Positions 1 to 9,653 are shown, counted from the stretch's first letter. The stretch is DNA of 64,000 bases from Intestinimonas aquisgranensis (GCA_020687605.1 JAJEQY010000006.1:1-64000); one strand, 5' to 3'. Numbers and translations are program-made. The notes: generated by a model not told the origin, from the letters alone.

Positions 1-65
1 GGAATGGGTGCACCATTCCAGCGGTGGCTATGCACCATCATCTGCGGTCAAGTTGCACTTTTTGA

Positions 66-227
66 GCGGCGTACGCATTCATGCGGGAATGGCTTTTTCG
101 TCAGCAGGAGTTACACGCCGGGGAGATCACCAGGGAAGAGTATTTTGAATGGAAACTCAACTGGCCCCATACCTGCGACGATGGCCTGGAAAGCGAATAT
201 TATATCCCTTGGCGGAAAAATAAATAA
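66..227 (+). pseudogene. 3' remnant of Xre-type regulator
   Basis: The last 48 codons (81-227) encode a sequence differing by about four residues from the C-terminus of the intact regulator at 22371-22928, including the ending YYIPWRKNK. The same frame has a TGA at 63-65, and the bases before it do not align with the intact gene in any frame I tried. The piece is therefore a broken or rearranged copy, not just one cut by the window edge. Its N-terminal helix-turn-helix half is absent from the window. Confidence 0.65.
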
Positions 228-232
228 GACAA

Positions 233-280
233 GCAAAAAAACCGCCCTGCTGAATTTGTCGTTCAGCAGGGCGGTTTTGC
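233..280 (+). terminator. Hairpin terminator after Xre remnant
   Basis: A-rich 5' side, GC-rich inverted repeat (CCGCCCTGCTGAA / TTCAGCAGGGCGG) and a T-rich tail. The same terminator follows the intact regulator at 22934-22980. Confidence 0.8.
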
Positions 281-327
281 TTGTCCTTTTGGGATTTTTC
301 TCTTGAGAATACCGGGCGGACACAAAT

Positions 328-349
328 AGTATCAATCCAGTATCAAGAG
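328..349 (+). repeat. Paired 11-bp repeats, candidate integrase arm sites
   Basis: Two adjacent 11-base units, AGTATCAATCC and AGTATCAAGAG. The same pair is at 23028-23049, and diverged pairs lie at 14976-14997, 15179-15200 and 520-541. All are near element ends, as expected for arm-type binding sites of a tyrosine integrase. Confidence 0.5.
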
Positions 350-406
350 CAGTATGGACGGGCAAAAAAGCCTGTATTCATGCGGGTTTTCGCCGTTTCG
401 AGCGTC

Positions 407-417
407 ATTCCCACTCG
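407..417. repeat. att core repeat (left boundary of element 1)
   Basis: ATTCCCACTCG, also at 15065-15075 and 23107-23117. The third copy is the end of guaA (codons Glu-Trp-Glu and part of the stop, on the - strand). The match to the copy in guaA extends left through the whole element end but stops at 417, which marks the crossover region. Confidence 0.8.
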
Positions 418-687
418 CCGAGTTAAATCCTTTTCTAAACTTTTTTGTATAGAGGATTTGATTCGTCATGGTTTTATTTGATGCAGATTATCCTTATCCT
501 AAGGTCTATTCGGACTTTTGCTATCAAAAATCTATCCAGGCCATCCTATCAGGGGTTTTGCTTGAGATGGACGATTGGATGGTTTAGAAGTATTATAACA
601 TATATGAGGGGAATTTTCCACTTGGAGAGAAACTTTTCCCGCGTGATTCAATAAAATTATAACACAATTGTCATAAGTATTCTCAAA

Positions 688-2559
688 TTAAATAACTTTC
701 TCAATTTCGTCTGACTTAAACCACCCGCAGGCGTGAACTTTTTCATAGGCCAAATCAACTTGATCCACATAAAGAACTATTGCCAAGCTATCAATTGCAC
801 GACTGCACGTTACATATAGCAACCTTCTAGTTCGATCAATAGTCGTTTCTTTGCCCTGTTGCTGATTTGTAAGGTCTCTATTCGACATTTCTGTAATCCC
901 AAATAGCTTCTCGTAGTTAAATGTCGTCCCCTGGGATTCATTATCATCAATGATTGTCATAACACGCTCAAATTGTAATCCTTTGACGCCTTGATGAGTA
1001 TCAAATCCTTCATTCCCTGATACATATTCATAATATTTTATAAAATGTGAAAAAGGTACATTCATTGCTTTCTCTAATGCATCAATCTTTTCAAGTTGAT
1101 CTTCTGTACACTCCTGTTCCTCTTCCTCTGTCCGTGTGATCAATATTTCAATGTCACTAGGCAACTCAAACAGTTTTTCCTTATGAACAATTCTCAATAT
1201 TTCTATGCATGATGGGTCGTTTTCATTATTCCACAATTCCAGAAGTTTTCCTGTACTTTCATGTAATTGCTTTAATTTTACATCACTAAAGCTATGTCGC
1301 TTTGCGCTTTCACGCAACAAAGGTGAATACTGTTTAATGAGCTGCATAACTGCAAAGCGATTATTTTCTTTATGGGCTATAAATAAGGGAATAATAATTT
1401 TTGACAGCACCGAAACAATTGATAATGACCCATCTCCTACACCCTGCTTATACGAAGATACTTTGTATAGTGGCGCAAAAAAATCATCGAAGCCTAGACG
1501 TTTTGCTGCCATATGATGTTCAAGCGTTAAATACTTATTCTTGCTTGAATCCAGCCATTTATGGTCTCCAGTACATGTGCTCATTTTTTCTTGAATAGAT
1601 TGTTCTGTCAATATACGATCAGCGTTCCGATCTACAATAAACAGCCGAACGATACCATCCGGCTTATCTTGGCGAGCAATTTGTTCAATTCCATCAATTG
1701 GGCGCCGAATATCATTGCATAAAGTTACAATTCTTTTTCGGCTTCTATGGTTCATCTTTTTACAGGGTTTAGCCCACTCAGTCGGTATGCAATCCTGTAT
1801 CCTTTCTTTTCCATCAAGATATATGCGCTGCATAACATCGCCTAATAGTCCCAAGCAAAACTTGCCCCTGTGATTTTCCTCCAAGGTCAAAAAAGCGTCC
1901 ATTAGCACCTTCTTGGTATCTTGACTCTCATCAATCAATAGAACGGGGAAACGATCCACCACAATATCCTGAAAAGTCTGTTTGGTGGTCAAAAAAGCAG
2001 CGCATATACGAAGCACTTCATCATGATCTAAAGAATTCTTTTCCGTATTTAATCCATCTGGGTTATAAATGAATTTTTTGATATCCTTTAGTTTCTCTCT
2101 CCGCTCGCGATACGCAGTAATTTTGTGTGCCCTATCCCGATAAGCCTGGCTATTTTTTCGACCAGTCGCTTGTTTCTGCTCATATTCTTCAATTCGCTGA
2201 GATAAATCTGTAAATAAAAAGTCTTTTATATCTTTCGTATATGGTTGAATAAGAGTCCAAGCGAAACTATGAAGAGTCGATATTTGAAACAAAGGATTAT
2301 ATTGCACTCTTCTTTTAATTTCATCACAAGCCGCATTTGTATATGTAATGACTGCAATATTTCTCCTTAGTTCCATAAATTGATGCCCGTATTTATCTAA
2401 AAAAAAGTTCAATGCATCAATAAGGCTCTTTGTCTTGCCACTGCCTGCTCCAGCGAAAAGAAAAAAACTCCTTGGATTATCTTGATCCAAACAATTTCTG
2501 ATTATTTGATCAACAATATCATCGCGATGATCATCATCTACAACATTATTCGGTTGCAT
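688..2559 (-). CDS. UvrD/PcrA-like superfamily 1 helicase (GajB-like)
   Basis: 623 residues. SF1A helicase motifs are visible: Walker A GAGSGKT (37-43), motif II DESQD (about 210), motif III-like GDVMQ, motif IV NHRSR, motif V HQGVKGLQF (about 526) and motif VI LLYVTCSRA (about 580). It follows the OLD-family gene by three bases and ends the five-gene operon. OLD nuclease plus UvrD-like helicase as neighbours is the class 2 OLD arrangement, known as the Gabija anti-phage system. The family normally acts on DNA ends or single strands exposed by the partner nuclease. The protein is longer than the roughly 500 residues of the studied GajB, so the Gabija label is inference from domains and order. 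Confidence 0.8.
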   Translation of the reverse strand: MQPNNVVDDDHRDDIVDQIIRNCLDQDNPRSFFLFAGAGSGKTKSLIDALNFFLDKYGHQFMELRRNIAVITYTNAACDEIKRRVQYNPLFQISTLHSFAWTLIQPYTKDIKDFLFTDLSQRIEEYEQKQATGRKNSQAYRDRAHKITAYRERREKLKDIKKFIYNPDGLNTEKNSLDHDEVLRICAAFLTTKQTFQDIVVDRFPVLLIDESQDTKKVLMDAFLTLEENHRGKFCLGLLGDVMQRIYLDGKERIQDCIPTEWAKPCKKMNHRSRKRIVTLCNDIRRPIDGIEQIARQDKPDGIVRLFIVDRNADRILTEQSIQEKMSTCTGDHKWLDSSKNKYLTLEHHMAAKRLGFDDFFAPLYKVSSYKQGVGDGSLSIVSVLSKIIIPLFIAHKENNRFAVMQLIKQYSPLLRESAKRHSFSDVKLKQLHESTGKLLELWNNENDPSCIEILRIVHKEKLFELPSDIEILITRTEEEEQECTEDQLEKIDALEKAMNVPFSHFIKYYEYVSGNEGFDTHQGVKGLQFERVMTIIDDNESQGTTFNYEKLFGITEMSNRDLTNQQQGKETTIDRTRRLLYVTCSRAIDSLAIVLYVDQVDLAYEKVHACGWFKSDEIEKVI

Positions 2560-2562
2560 CCT

Positions 2563-4803
2563 TTACACCTCTCCTTCTGAGGCAAAATCTTCATCTTCCC
2601 GCTGAATCAGAGAATCTTCCAGCCACTGCAGTGCTTCTGCAATATATGAAGGAGGAGCAATTTTCTGAGGATCTTTGTTATACAACAATTGAAGAGCAAA
2701 CTCTGCTTTATCAATACCTTTTTTTCTTCTGCCATCTTTATCTTTTACTCCATAAATCAGATCATATACACCTTTAGATATTTTAGCAGGGTCCTCGTCC
2801 TTAAAAATAGCTCTTAATTTCTTTATTGCGCCAAGGCCTTTCAAAGTTTTAAACATATAATAGTTTTCATACGCCAATGCATCTTCAAATGTAGTAGGAA
2901 TCAATTCGTGTTCTGTGCCATCGGAAAACTTAATCTTGACTGGAATTTGGTATGCAACTCTAATGAAGGCATCTGGATTATTCGCATATTGGACTTGCTT
3001 TTCCTCAGGAGAAGCCTCCCACAGTTTATCGGCAGAATTTTGCATCGGCACCCAGTTAATGATGGTTTCATTAGTAGATATTTGCCCTTTGTTCCGTTGT
3101 GGCATAACACTCTTTTTATTTTGGGGATCTACAGTGTCAATATCTGTTATGATAAGACAGAATATCCCTAATGTTTCAATTAATTCACGCAATCTATGCG
3201 CATGCCGTCCATTAATCTCCAATATAGAAATATATGTCTGATTCAACTGTTCAAAGCAATGTTCAATAAAGTGAGGCAGCAGCATTCGCTCAGCAGCGCC
3301 TTCAACCATAATTACAGCATCTGCGAAAAACAAATCACAATGAGTAGTTTTTAAATAGCGTGTAACAAATTTTGCAGTATCAGTTTTTGATCCAAAAACA
3401 GTATTTAAGTTAATAACTACAGTCGTAGGGAGCTTCGAGGAATTCTTTGTCCTTCTAAAATACCTCAAATTTTCAAACTTACTTTCAAGCGCAATGTAAC
3501 TTGAATGAGTTGTTACAAGCAACTGGGTAGTATACACCTTCTTGCTTCTCAACTTAGAATGGTTTCGCAAAATTTTATATGCGTTTTTAATGAACACTTG
3601 CTGTACTTGTGTATGTAAATGAGCTTCCGGTTCTTCGATCAAAACCAAATGAATCGGAGGAATCACTTTGGTTTCTTGATCCCCATCATCTTGATTTCTC
3701 CTGTTCCCATTCACCCAAGAGTCTCGGAAGCTCATTAGCTTAAAGGACATAGAAATTAAATTTTGATAGCCTAAACCGTTATATTTTTCTGGCAATGTAT
3801 ACGGAATTTCTGTATCGGAAAAAAGAGGATATCGAACAGTTGTATTGTGTGAAAGAATATCACCCGCTTTAGTTTTTGCTTCAACGATAATGCTAGGATT
3901 ATACCTTCCAGGATAACCAAACTGCGAAAGCTCTTTCATCGCCTTGTGAAACTTCTTTGAGATTTGCTGGTTAAAAACTTCACTCGCTCCCTGCAACTCT
4001 TTCAATGCTTTCAAATCCGATGCAGATGGTTCATGCTCTGGATCTAATTGCCTATCATAATACGACCTGAGCTGATCTGATAGCAAACTACTCTCCATCG
4101 GACTCTCATCCGCATCATCACTGTCGTCAAGACCACGCTGTGCAGATATAATATCTACTCTAACCAAATTCTTAAATGGATCAAATTCTAATGGAGCCGC
4201 ACCAGTTGGTATAGTCTGCGGCCGTGCAATATCACCAATATCAACGTCTTGAATATTCTCAGGATTTAAAATATAGGCATTCATTGTAAACAACGCCTGC
4301 ATTTTTGTACCTAAGAAGTCGCAGAAGTCATTGGGCCATAATTTTAAACCATCTTTTCCTTCATGAGCTTTTTTGAATGATTCTGCAAAATCGCCGTAGA
4401 GTTTTTCATAATCTTTCGGTTCATAAATTAAGCGAATCCCTATTTTACCTTCTGTCCAGTCTAAAGTCGGAATAATTTCTGCGACATATCTAAGTTCGTC
4501 CGACCGAACATCTAGCCAAACATCCATTGCTGGTAATAGTGGACGCCACTCTTCTTGTAAAATTGGATTATCTTCCTGCGGTTCTATAATACGGTGACCA
4601 ATATTATTAATACCTATAAAATTGGTCATCGTAAAATCATTTAACACTAGTTGCCGCTTTTTCAAAAATTTCTTAAGAGCCGTCATCGCACTTGTTTTGC
4701 CACTATTGTTTGCACCTACAAAAACAGTTGATTCTGGCCCAAATTCAATTCTGCAAGATTGCAGTTTCCTAAAATTCTGAATTTCAACAAATGCAATTTT
4801 CAC
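2563..4803 (-). CDS. OLD-family ATPase/TOPRIM endonuclease (GajA-like)
   Basis: 746 residues. An N-terminal ABC/SMC-type ATPase begins FRKLQSCRIEFG with Walker A GANNSGKT (30-37). Walker B is LVLIEEPEAHLH (about 385-396) and an H-loop-like VTTHSS follows. The C-terminal TOPRIM domain shows VEGAAER (about 500) and the acidic ITDIDTVD (about 554), the metal-binding nuclease residues. Class 2 OLD proteins such as GajA sense nucleotide depletion during phage attack and nick DNA. This one is some 150 residues longer than the studied GajA, mostly in the middle and C-terminal part. It lies 34 bases downstream of the methyltransferase gene and 3 bases upstream of the helicase gene, so it is surely co-transcribed with them. 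Confidence 0.85.
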   Translation of the reverse strand: MKIAFVEIQNFRKLQSCRIEFGPESTVFVGANNSGKTSAMTALKKFLKKRQLVLNDFTMTNFIGINNIGHRIIEPQEDNPILQEEWRPLLPAMDVWLDVRSDELRYVAEIIPTLDWTEGKIGIRLIYEPKDYEKLYGDFAESFKKAHEGKDGLKLWPNDFCDFLGTKMQALFTMNAYILNPENIQDVDIGDIARPQTIPTGAAPLEFDPFKNLVRVDIISAQRGLDDSDDADESPMESSLLSDQLRSYYDRQLDPEHEPSASDLKALKELQGASEVFNQQISKKFHKAMKELSQFGYPGRYNPSIIVEAKTKAGDILSHNTTVRYPLFSDTEIPYTLPEKYNGLGYQNLISMSFKLMSFRDSWVNGNRRNQDDGDQETKVIPPIHLVLIEEPEAHLHTQVQQVFIKNAYKILRNHSKLRSKKVYTTQLLVTTHSSYIALESKFENLRYFRRTKNSSKLPTTVVINLNTVFGSKTDTAKFVTRYLKTTHCDLFFADAVIMVEGAAERMLLPHFIEHCFEQLNQTYISILEINGRHAHRLRELIETLGIFCLIITDIDTVDPQNKKSVMPQRNKGQISTNETIINWVPMQNSADKLWEASPEEKQVQYANNPDAFIRVAYQIPVKIKFSDGTEHELIPTTFEDALAYENYYMFKTLKGLGAIKKLRAIFKDEDPAKISKGVYDLIYGVKDKDGRRKKGIDKAEFALQLLYNKDPQKIAPPSYIAEALQWLEDSLIQREDEDFASEGEV

Positions 4804-4837
4804 CTAATCAGCTCCTATCTTAAGATAAATTATATTA

Positions 4838-6463
4838 TTATCCTCGCCCCAATCTTCTCCTTTGCATCTTTTTCCAAATAACCCTGCACTGAGAACAAAT
4901 TTCCTGTTCAATGCCTAACAGTTTAATAAGAACTTCTCGATCCACCAAATCTAGTGCTTTTTCAATGTCATCATCATTTCGGACGACGTGATCTATTTCT
5001 TGCAGAAGTTCGCTTCTAAACACATGGTCAATGTATTGGATTTTGGGAATCAAGATATTACCCATTTCTCCCGGAAGAATTTCAAGAACTCCTCCACCGT
5101 AACTTCTACCACAGATTTCCGTAAATGCAAAAGAAACGCTGTTGTAATATGCAAGAAGGACATTTTCAGGATCTACACCATTCTTGAATTTCATCCTGTG
5201 CATAGTATCCGTTGATACTGCACCACAACAGTTGAGGACAAATTTGGGATAAAGGTTATTTCGTCGCAGGAAAAAGGCATCTGGAACCCAAACAGAAGGA
5301 ACGATATACCATCTATCACGAATCGAGCATTTGTATCCTACATGTTCACTCCTTGCTTCCCCTGCCATGATATAATCCCTATACCCTTGGGGATAATCTT
5401 CGTATGGAGCATCAGGAAATCGGACTAAACGGGCCGGTTTACCCGCTGTTTTATTCAAATTCCAATCAGCTTCGGTAAAATAGATTCCATGAGCATGAGA
5501 ACTCCGTCCGATTAGGGGGAGCGTTGCTTCTTCTAGATGATAATGATTTGTGACATCTTCTGTAACAGAAAAATAGCCATTGTTTCCGGTAGTAATACCG
5601 ATATTTATAATCCCATATTCAGAAAATTTTGCAAAACGATTGTCAGCCCTTAACTTCTGGATTAACTCCATCTCATCGCCGTTGATGAAGTATTTTGTCC
5701 ACTTTTCCTTGACGTGCTGCACTGGTTGAAAACCGTTCGAAGACAAATCTAAAGCATCGAATCCGCTCAGGTCATTCATTTCGATAATTCGGATACCTTT
5801 TTCCGCATCTCCCTTTTCGCCTATAAAGACTACAACCTCTTGCTCAATATCAGGGAAAACGAGCTGTTCAAAGGTGATCAGAGTAATTTTAGCAAGGTGG
5901 TTTGCCAAGTAAAGCCGGAGATCTTCTGCATAGGCAACTTGTAGAATCTCAGCAGGAATCACAAATGCAATTTTTCCTCTTTTCGAAAGCATTTGGACGC
6001 TCGCTACCATGAACGCAACCCAAGCATTGATTAGCTTATTGGATTTCATGCCATGAGAAGTTAGTATCTGGGCCTGAGATTCTCTTTGACTCTCTTTTAG
6101 GTATTGATAACGAATATAGGGAGGATTACCCAAAATTAAATCATAAGTTTTCTTACCCAAAGTCACCTTGTAGAAGTCAAAGAAATCCTGATTGATCACT
6201 TTTACCTTCGGAGTATCTTTATACCTGCTAGACACTTTTTGGGCTTCTGATACTTCAATTTCAACCGCCTCAACTCTGCTGACTTTGTCAAGCAACCCGG
6301 TCTCTTTTAGACTGTCAAGAAAGACACCATCTCCACAGCTTGGCTCTAATACGGTATCAATATTTTCGGACGCAAAAAGGCGCACCATAGCATTTGCCAA
6401 CTTCTGAGGAGTGTAGTATGCTCCTCTTAATTTCTGTTCTGAACTGTCCTTTTTGAGTCTCAT
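4838..6463 (-). CDS. Eco57I/TaqI-type N6-adenine DNA methyltransferase
   Basis: 541 residues. The class I methyltransferase fold is shown by GAYYTPQKLA near the N-terminus, motif I VLEPSCGDGVFL (38-49, AdoMet binding) and the catalytic motif IV NPPY (113-116), typical of N6-adenine enzymes. The C-terminal half is probably the target-recognition domain. No PD-(D/E)xK nuclease motif is seen, so it is a modification-only enzyme. It lies 15 bases downstream of the large restriction-methylation fusion and may modify the second strand of that enzyme's site, as the companion enzymes of Eco57I-type systems do, or be independent. That division of labour is inference. Confidence 0.85.
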   Translation of the reverse strand: MRLKKDSSEQKLRGAYYTPQKLANAMVRLFASENIDTVLEPSCGDGVFLDSLKETGLLDKVSRVEAVEIEVSEAQKVSSRYKDTPKVKVINQDFFDFYKVTLGKKTYDLILGNPPYIRYQYLKESQRESQAQILTSHGMKSNKLINAWVAFMVASVQMLSKRGKIAFVIPAEILQVAYAEDLRLYLANHLAKITLITFEQLVFPDIEQEVVVFIGEKGDAEKGIRIIEMNDLSGFDALDLSSNGFQPVQHVKEKWTKYFINGDEMELIQKLRADNRFAKFSEYGIINIGITTGNNGYFSVTEDVTNHYHLEEATLPLIGRSSHAHGIYFTEADWNLNKTAGKPARLVRFPDAPYEDYPQGYRDYIMAGEARSEHVGYKCSIRDRWYIVPSVWVPDAFFLRRNNLYPKFVLNCCGAVSTDTMHRMKFKNGVDPENVLLAYYNSVSFAFTEICGRSYGGGVLEILPGEMGNILIPKIQYIDHVFRSELLQEIDHVVRNDDDIEKALDLVDREVLIKLLGIEQEICSQCRVIWKKMQRRRLGRG

Positions 6464-6478
6464 CTATACTAACCTCGC

Positions 6479-9475
6479 TTAATATTCAAGACGATAAACT
6501 TTCTCAATTAGGCCTTGAATTTTATGGATAAGAGAATTTTTCTCATCCTGCAGTACTGTGGCAATACGTTTTGCTGGATGATTCATAAGTTCTGCATTTA
6601 TGCTATAAATTCTACGGCTGGCAGCAACTACACTGTCATGGATTTCTCTTTGTTTTCTATCACTAAAATCTAGTTCGACAAATGGTAATGTTGACAGCAC
6701 AAAAGTACCTCGTGCAATAAATCCGTTCTCAAAATCGCTTCCTACAATCTCCAGGATATTTTCAGTAATTGGATTAGACAGCCATGCTTGGAGATATTCC
6801 AGTGCATATGGGCTCCCTTCCTTTTTGGAAACCGCACAGTAGCCGGCAGTCCCACCAGAAGCGATCAGAATATCGTTGGTATCCAGAATATACATCGGTT
6901 CTTTACTCAACACACCTACAATTAACTTAGGAGTATTGATAAAGGCCGTCAAAGCTTGTGTTCTTCCATATTGATACCACGTATCAGGAGTAGCATTAGG
7001 AACATCCCTAACACCTTGATTAGATACGCATTTGGGGACCAAACGATCATAGTAGTCTTCCAGATATGCAAATGTCCTCGGGAAATGAGATTTCATATAG
7101 TCAATCGTGAACAGCCGCCCTTGCTGGTCATAAGGGAAAATAATTTGCTTATCAGTTGCCAAGATGCTATATGAATTTAGGCCTTTTTCCGCCTTCTTTG
7201 TGGGCTTAAAATACGGGCGCAAAATTTCGCGTTCGATCTTATAATGCTTTCCATTCCGGCAAATTTCAATTGCAGTTTCATCTTCCGCTACAATTTCATC
7301 TGAGGAGAACCAATAGATAGGAGTAGGCCGTTCCGCACTTGTTTGAATTCCATTGAAGATTTCAGCGTGTTTTGTGATTGGGACAGCAACCTGATCCAGA
7401 TGTTGGAGCATTGTTAAAAACGCAAAATCCGTTGTGAGTCTCCAAGGGAGCTTGTTGAGGATAGAGGAGCTAAATTCTATGGAACTGACTTCCTCTCCGA
7501 CCCACAGCTTATTGGCAGAATCCACACCAGTGTAGCGGAATTTTTCCTGCGGAGACTTACATAAAAGGAGGATAGAACTGTAAATAGTCTTGTCCTCAAA
7601 CAACTGTGCATCCCCAAAATCATCAAGGCTTACCAAGTAGCGGCCTTTTGCAATTAAGTTCCGCAGATGTTCTCCTGCACCAACTTTGAAAAATTTATTC
7701 GGGACAATATAACAAATGTAGCCTGCATCCTTTGTTTTTCTGATAGCCTGCTCAACAAAAATAAAGTACTTATCAAACTGCTTGTACGATGTCTTATACT
7801 TTTTCTTATAGATTTCAACCTCGCTGCTGGGAAGAAGTGCGTGCATGCCCTCGGTATTCACATAAGGAGGATTACCAATTATGGCATCAAAGCATTCTCC
7901 ATTATTGATTTTTTCCCAGTCAAACGGGACAATCTCTAATCGCTGGCTATCTGTTCCAGCAATGCCTATCAACTCTTTTTCGCTGACCAAGGCATTGCCA
8001 AAGAAAATATTTGCACTTAGGTCCGGCAAAATGGGAGAAACAGTTTCAACAGAAGGTTCGGTTTCGTTTTCAATCAGTTTGACCAGGAGAGAGAACTTAG
8101 CCACTTCTACAGCGTGAATGTCAATATCAATGCCGTAGATGCACGAACACAAAAGTTTCTTCTTCTCAGCCAACGGTAATTTATAGAGATCAATTCCTAT
8201 CTCTTCCAAATGTTTTTGTTGGCCAGCATTCAAATACCATTGCACGCAATAGTTTTGAAGATAGGAAAATGCTTCTTCCAGAAATACTCCAGAGCCACAC
8301 GCGATGTCAGCAATACGCAGCTCTAACAATTCTGCCGGTGTTTTGTTTTGGCAAACCTTGGCCAACGTCTTCTCAACCATATATTTGACAATTTCCGTAG
8401 GAGTTGTAACCACGGAACGATTGAGGCATTCTTTCTTTTGTTGCAGGCCAATCGCGCCGTTTTCTAACAGAACTAACTGCTCTGTTAAAAACAGCTCATA
8501 AATTTTACCTAGCAGATGAGGCTCAATAATGTTAAAGAGGTAGGGACTCTGAGGGTAATATAACCCCTCAATCATATCTGTAATAACATCACATGAGAGA
8601 TCAAAAATGATGTCATCGCCCGAAAACATCCCGGAATTATATCTTTGATCCGCAGCTCTGAACAGTTGCTCCAGACTTTCCTGCAATTGAGCTCTATCTG
8701 TAATGGCTTCTTTCAAATTATGGTACAGAGGCAGATTTCTGTCCTCGCAAATTCTCAGGAAAACAATCTGGTTGATAAATTCCTGCACAACATCATTTAG
8801 AACCTCCAAGGAGGTATATCGTCCACCTTTTGCGTATAACTCATTACTCAGAGCAATACGCCAACTGTTAATCTGAGACAAAAACAGTTCATCGACCTGC
8901 TGTGTTTGACCGCCGGAAGCAGGGAAATTAGCGTCTAGATATTGATCAAATGCACCGGAATATACTGCGGCCTTGGAAATCAAGCTGCAAATTTCATCGA
9001 GCTTTTCTACATATTCAGAGTAATGGTAGAGCCGGTAACGTGCAACTGTACAGCTATCGTTTTCCAGCGGAAAATGGCAAGTATCATATATCGCTAAGAA
9101 CTCGAAGTTAGTTAGAACGGCTACCCTATGCTTCGCATTCCAACCATATTTTCTGGTCTGAATAGCAGGAGCATCAACTTTCGTAATGTCAACTGAGGGT
9201 TTCTTGGCTTCTACGAAAAATTTTGCTACTCCTCGGAGCGTCATTGTATAGTCCGGACGATCTGAACGCGATGAATAATTTTCAGCAATAACTTCTCTAT
9301 ATTGAGGCGCAGCTCCATTTTCATTGGCTACGTCCCATCCTAAAATTTTAAGAAAAGGGTCGATAAACTCGATGCGGCAAGAGTGTTCATTGTATGCTTT
9401 TTTAGTGTCTTTATAAAAATCTATATTTGCATCAAAATGCTCAACCAGCTTTTGAAGTTCAACCTTATTATTCAT
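6479..9475 (-). CDS. Type IIG-like restriction-modification fusion protein
   Basis: 998 residues. The N-terminus shows a PD-(D/E)xK nuclease signature: RPDYTM (73-78) and FFVEAKKP (87-93). A helical linker follows, then methyltransferase motif I IADIACGSGVFLEEAF (about 388-403) and catalytic NPPYVN (about 535), then a long C-terminal target-recognition region. Nuclease, methylase and specificity in one chain of about 1000 residues fits type IIG/IIL enzymes, which cut near an asymmetric site and methylate one strand. The start overlaps the stop of the small HTH gene by 8 bases, which implies translational coupling. Base composition is clearly AT-richer than the chromosome to the right, a sign of transfer. 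Confidence 0.85.
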   Translation of the reverse strand: MNNKVELQKLVEHFDANIDFYKDTKKAYNEHSCRIEFIDPFLKILGWDVANENGAAPQYREVIAENYSSRSDRPDYTMTLRGVAKFFVEAKKPSVDITKVDAPAIQTRKYGWNAKHRVAVLTNFEFLAIYDTCHFPLENDSCTVARYRLYHYSEYVEKLDEICSLISKAAVYSGAFDQYLDANFPASGGQTQQVDELFLSQINSWRIALSNELYAKGGRYTSLEVLNDVVQEFINQIVFLRICEDRNLPLYHNLKEAITDRAQLQESLEQLFRAADQRYNSGMFSGDDIIFDLSCDVITDMIEGLYYPQSPYLFNIIEPHLLGKIYELFLTEQLVLLENGAIGLQQKKECLNRSVVTTPTEIVKYMVEKTLAKVCQNKTPAELLELRIADIACGSGVFLEEAFSYLQNYCVQWYLNAGQQKHLEEIGIDLYKLPLAEKKKLLCSCIYGIDIDIHAVEVAKFSLLVKLIENETEPSVETVSPILPDLSANIFFGNALVSEKELIGIAGTDSQRLEIVPFDWEKINNGECFDAIIGNPPYVNTEGMHALLPSSEVEIYKKKYKTSYKQFDKYFIFVEQAIRKTKDAGYICYIVPNKFFKVGAGEHLRNLIAKGRYLVSLDDFGDAQLFEDKTIYSSILLLCKSPQEKFRYTGVDSANKLWVGEEVSSIEFSSSILNKLPWRLTTDFAFLTMLQHLDQVAVPITKHAEIFNGIQTSAERPTPIYWFSSDEIVAEDETAIEICRNGKHYKIEREILRPYFKPTKKAEKGLNSYSILATDKQIIFPYDQQGRLFTIDYMKSHFPRTFAYLEDYYDRLVPKCVSNQGVRDVPNATPDTWYQYGRTQALTAFINTPKLIVGVLSKEPMYILDTNDILIASGGTAGYCAVSKKEGSPYALEYLQAWLSNPITENILEIVGSDFENGFIARGTFVLSTLPFVELDFSDRKQREIHDSVVAASRRIYSINAELMNHPAKRIATVLQDEKNSLIHKIQGLIEKVYRLEY

Positions 9476-9653
9476 TATTAAACTCCACCTTTCGCTTCTC
9501 GTTGGTGGGCTTTTCTGCGTTCTCCGGGATAATCCAAATGCGGCTTAACCGCGTTGCTCCGGGAATCCGATTTGCCTTACACAGTATTTGAACCTGTCGT
9601 GAAGTCACGCCCCATTTTTCAGCCGCCTCTTGAACCGTAATATAACCGTTCAT
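9468..9653 (-). CDS. Small helix-turn-helix protein heading the defence operon
   Basis: 61 residues. The N-terminal half (YITVQEAAEKWGVTSRQVQI) is a MerR/excisionase-type winged-helix segment; the tail is charged. A GAGGTG ribosome site precedes the ATG. The gene is the first of the defence operon and overlaps the restriction-modification gene by 8 bases. The position suggests a control-protein-like regulator that delays or limits nuclease expression and perhaps binds the palindrome in the promoter just upstream (9703-9716). That role is inference; such proteins are also common as helpers of type I and IIG systems. Confidence 0.7.
   Translation of the reverse strand: MNGYITVQEAAEKWGVTSRQVQILCKANRIPGATRLSRIWIIPENAEKPTNEKRKVEFNNE

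Larger units (their letters stand above)
1..417. mobile_element. Right end of a further guaA-type element (cut by window edge)
   Basis: From about 81 to 417 this sequence is nearly identical to 22782-23117, the right end of element 2. It carries the 3' end of an Xre-type regulator, the same hairpin terminator, the same paired 11-base repeats (328-349) and the same core at 407-417. It is therefore read as the right end of a third element in tandem with elements 1 and 2; the rest lies outside the window. Bases 1-80 do not match element 2. Confidence 0.75.

Noticed and set aside
418..687. Small genes at the left end of element 1
   Set aside because: Short frames exist (for example 445-654), but none has a ribosome site or recognisable sequence; the stretch looks like a non-coding element end.
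4838..9475. BREX or DISARM system
   Set aside because: The methyltransferases alone could suggest this, but no BrxC/PglY, PglZ, DrmA or DrmB-type gene is present; type IIG plus OLD/helicase fits better.
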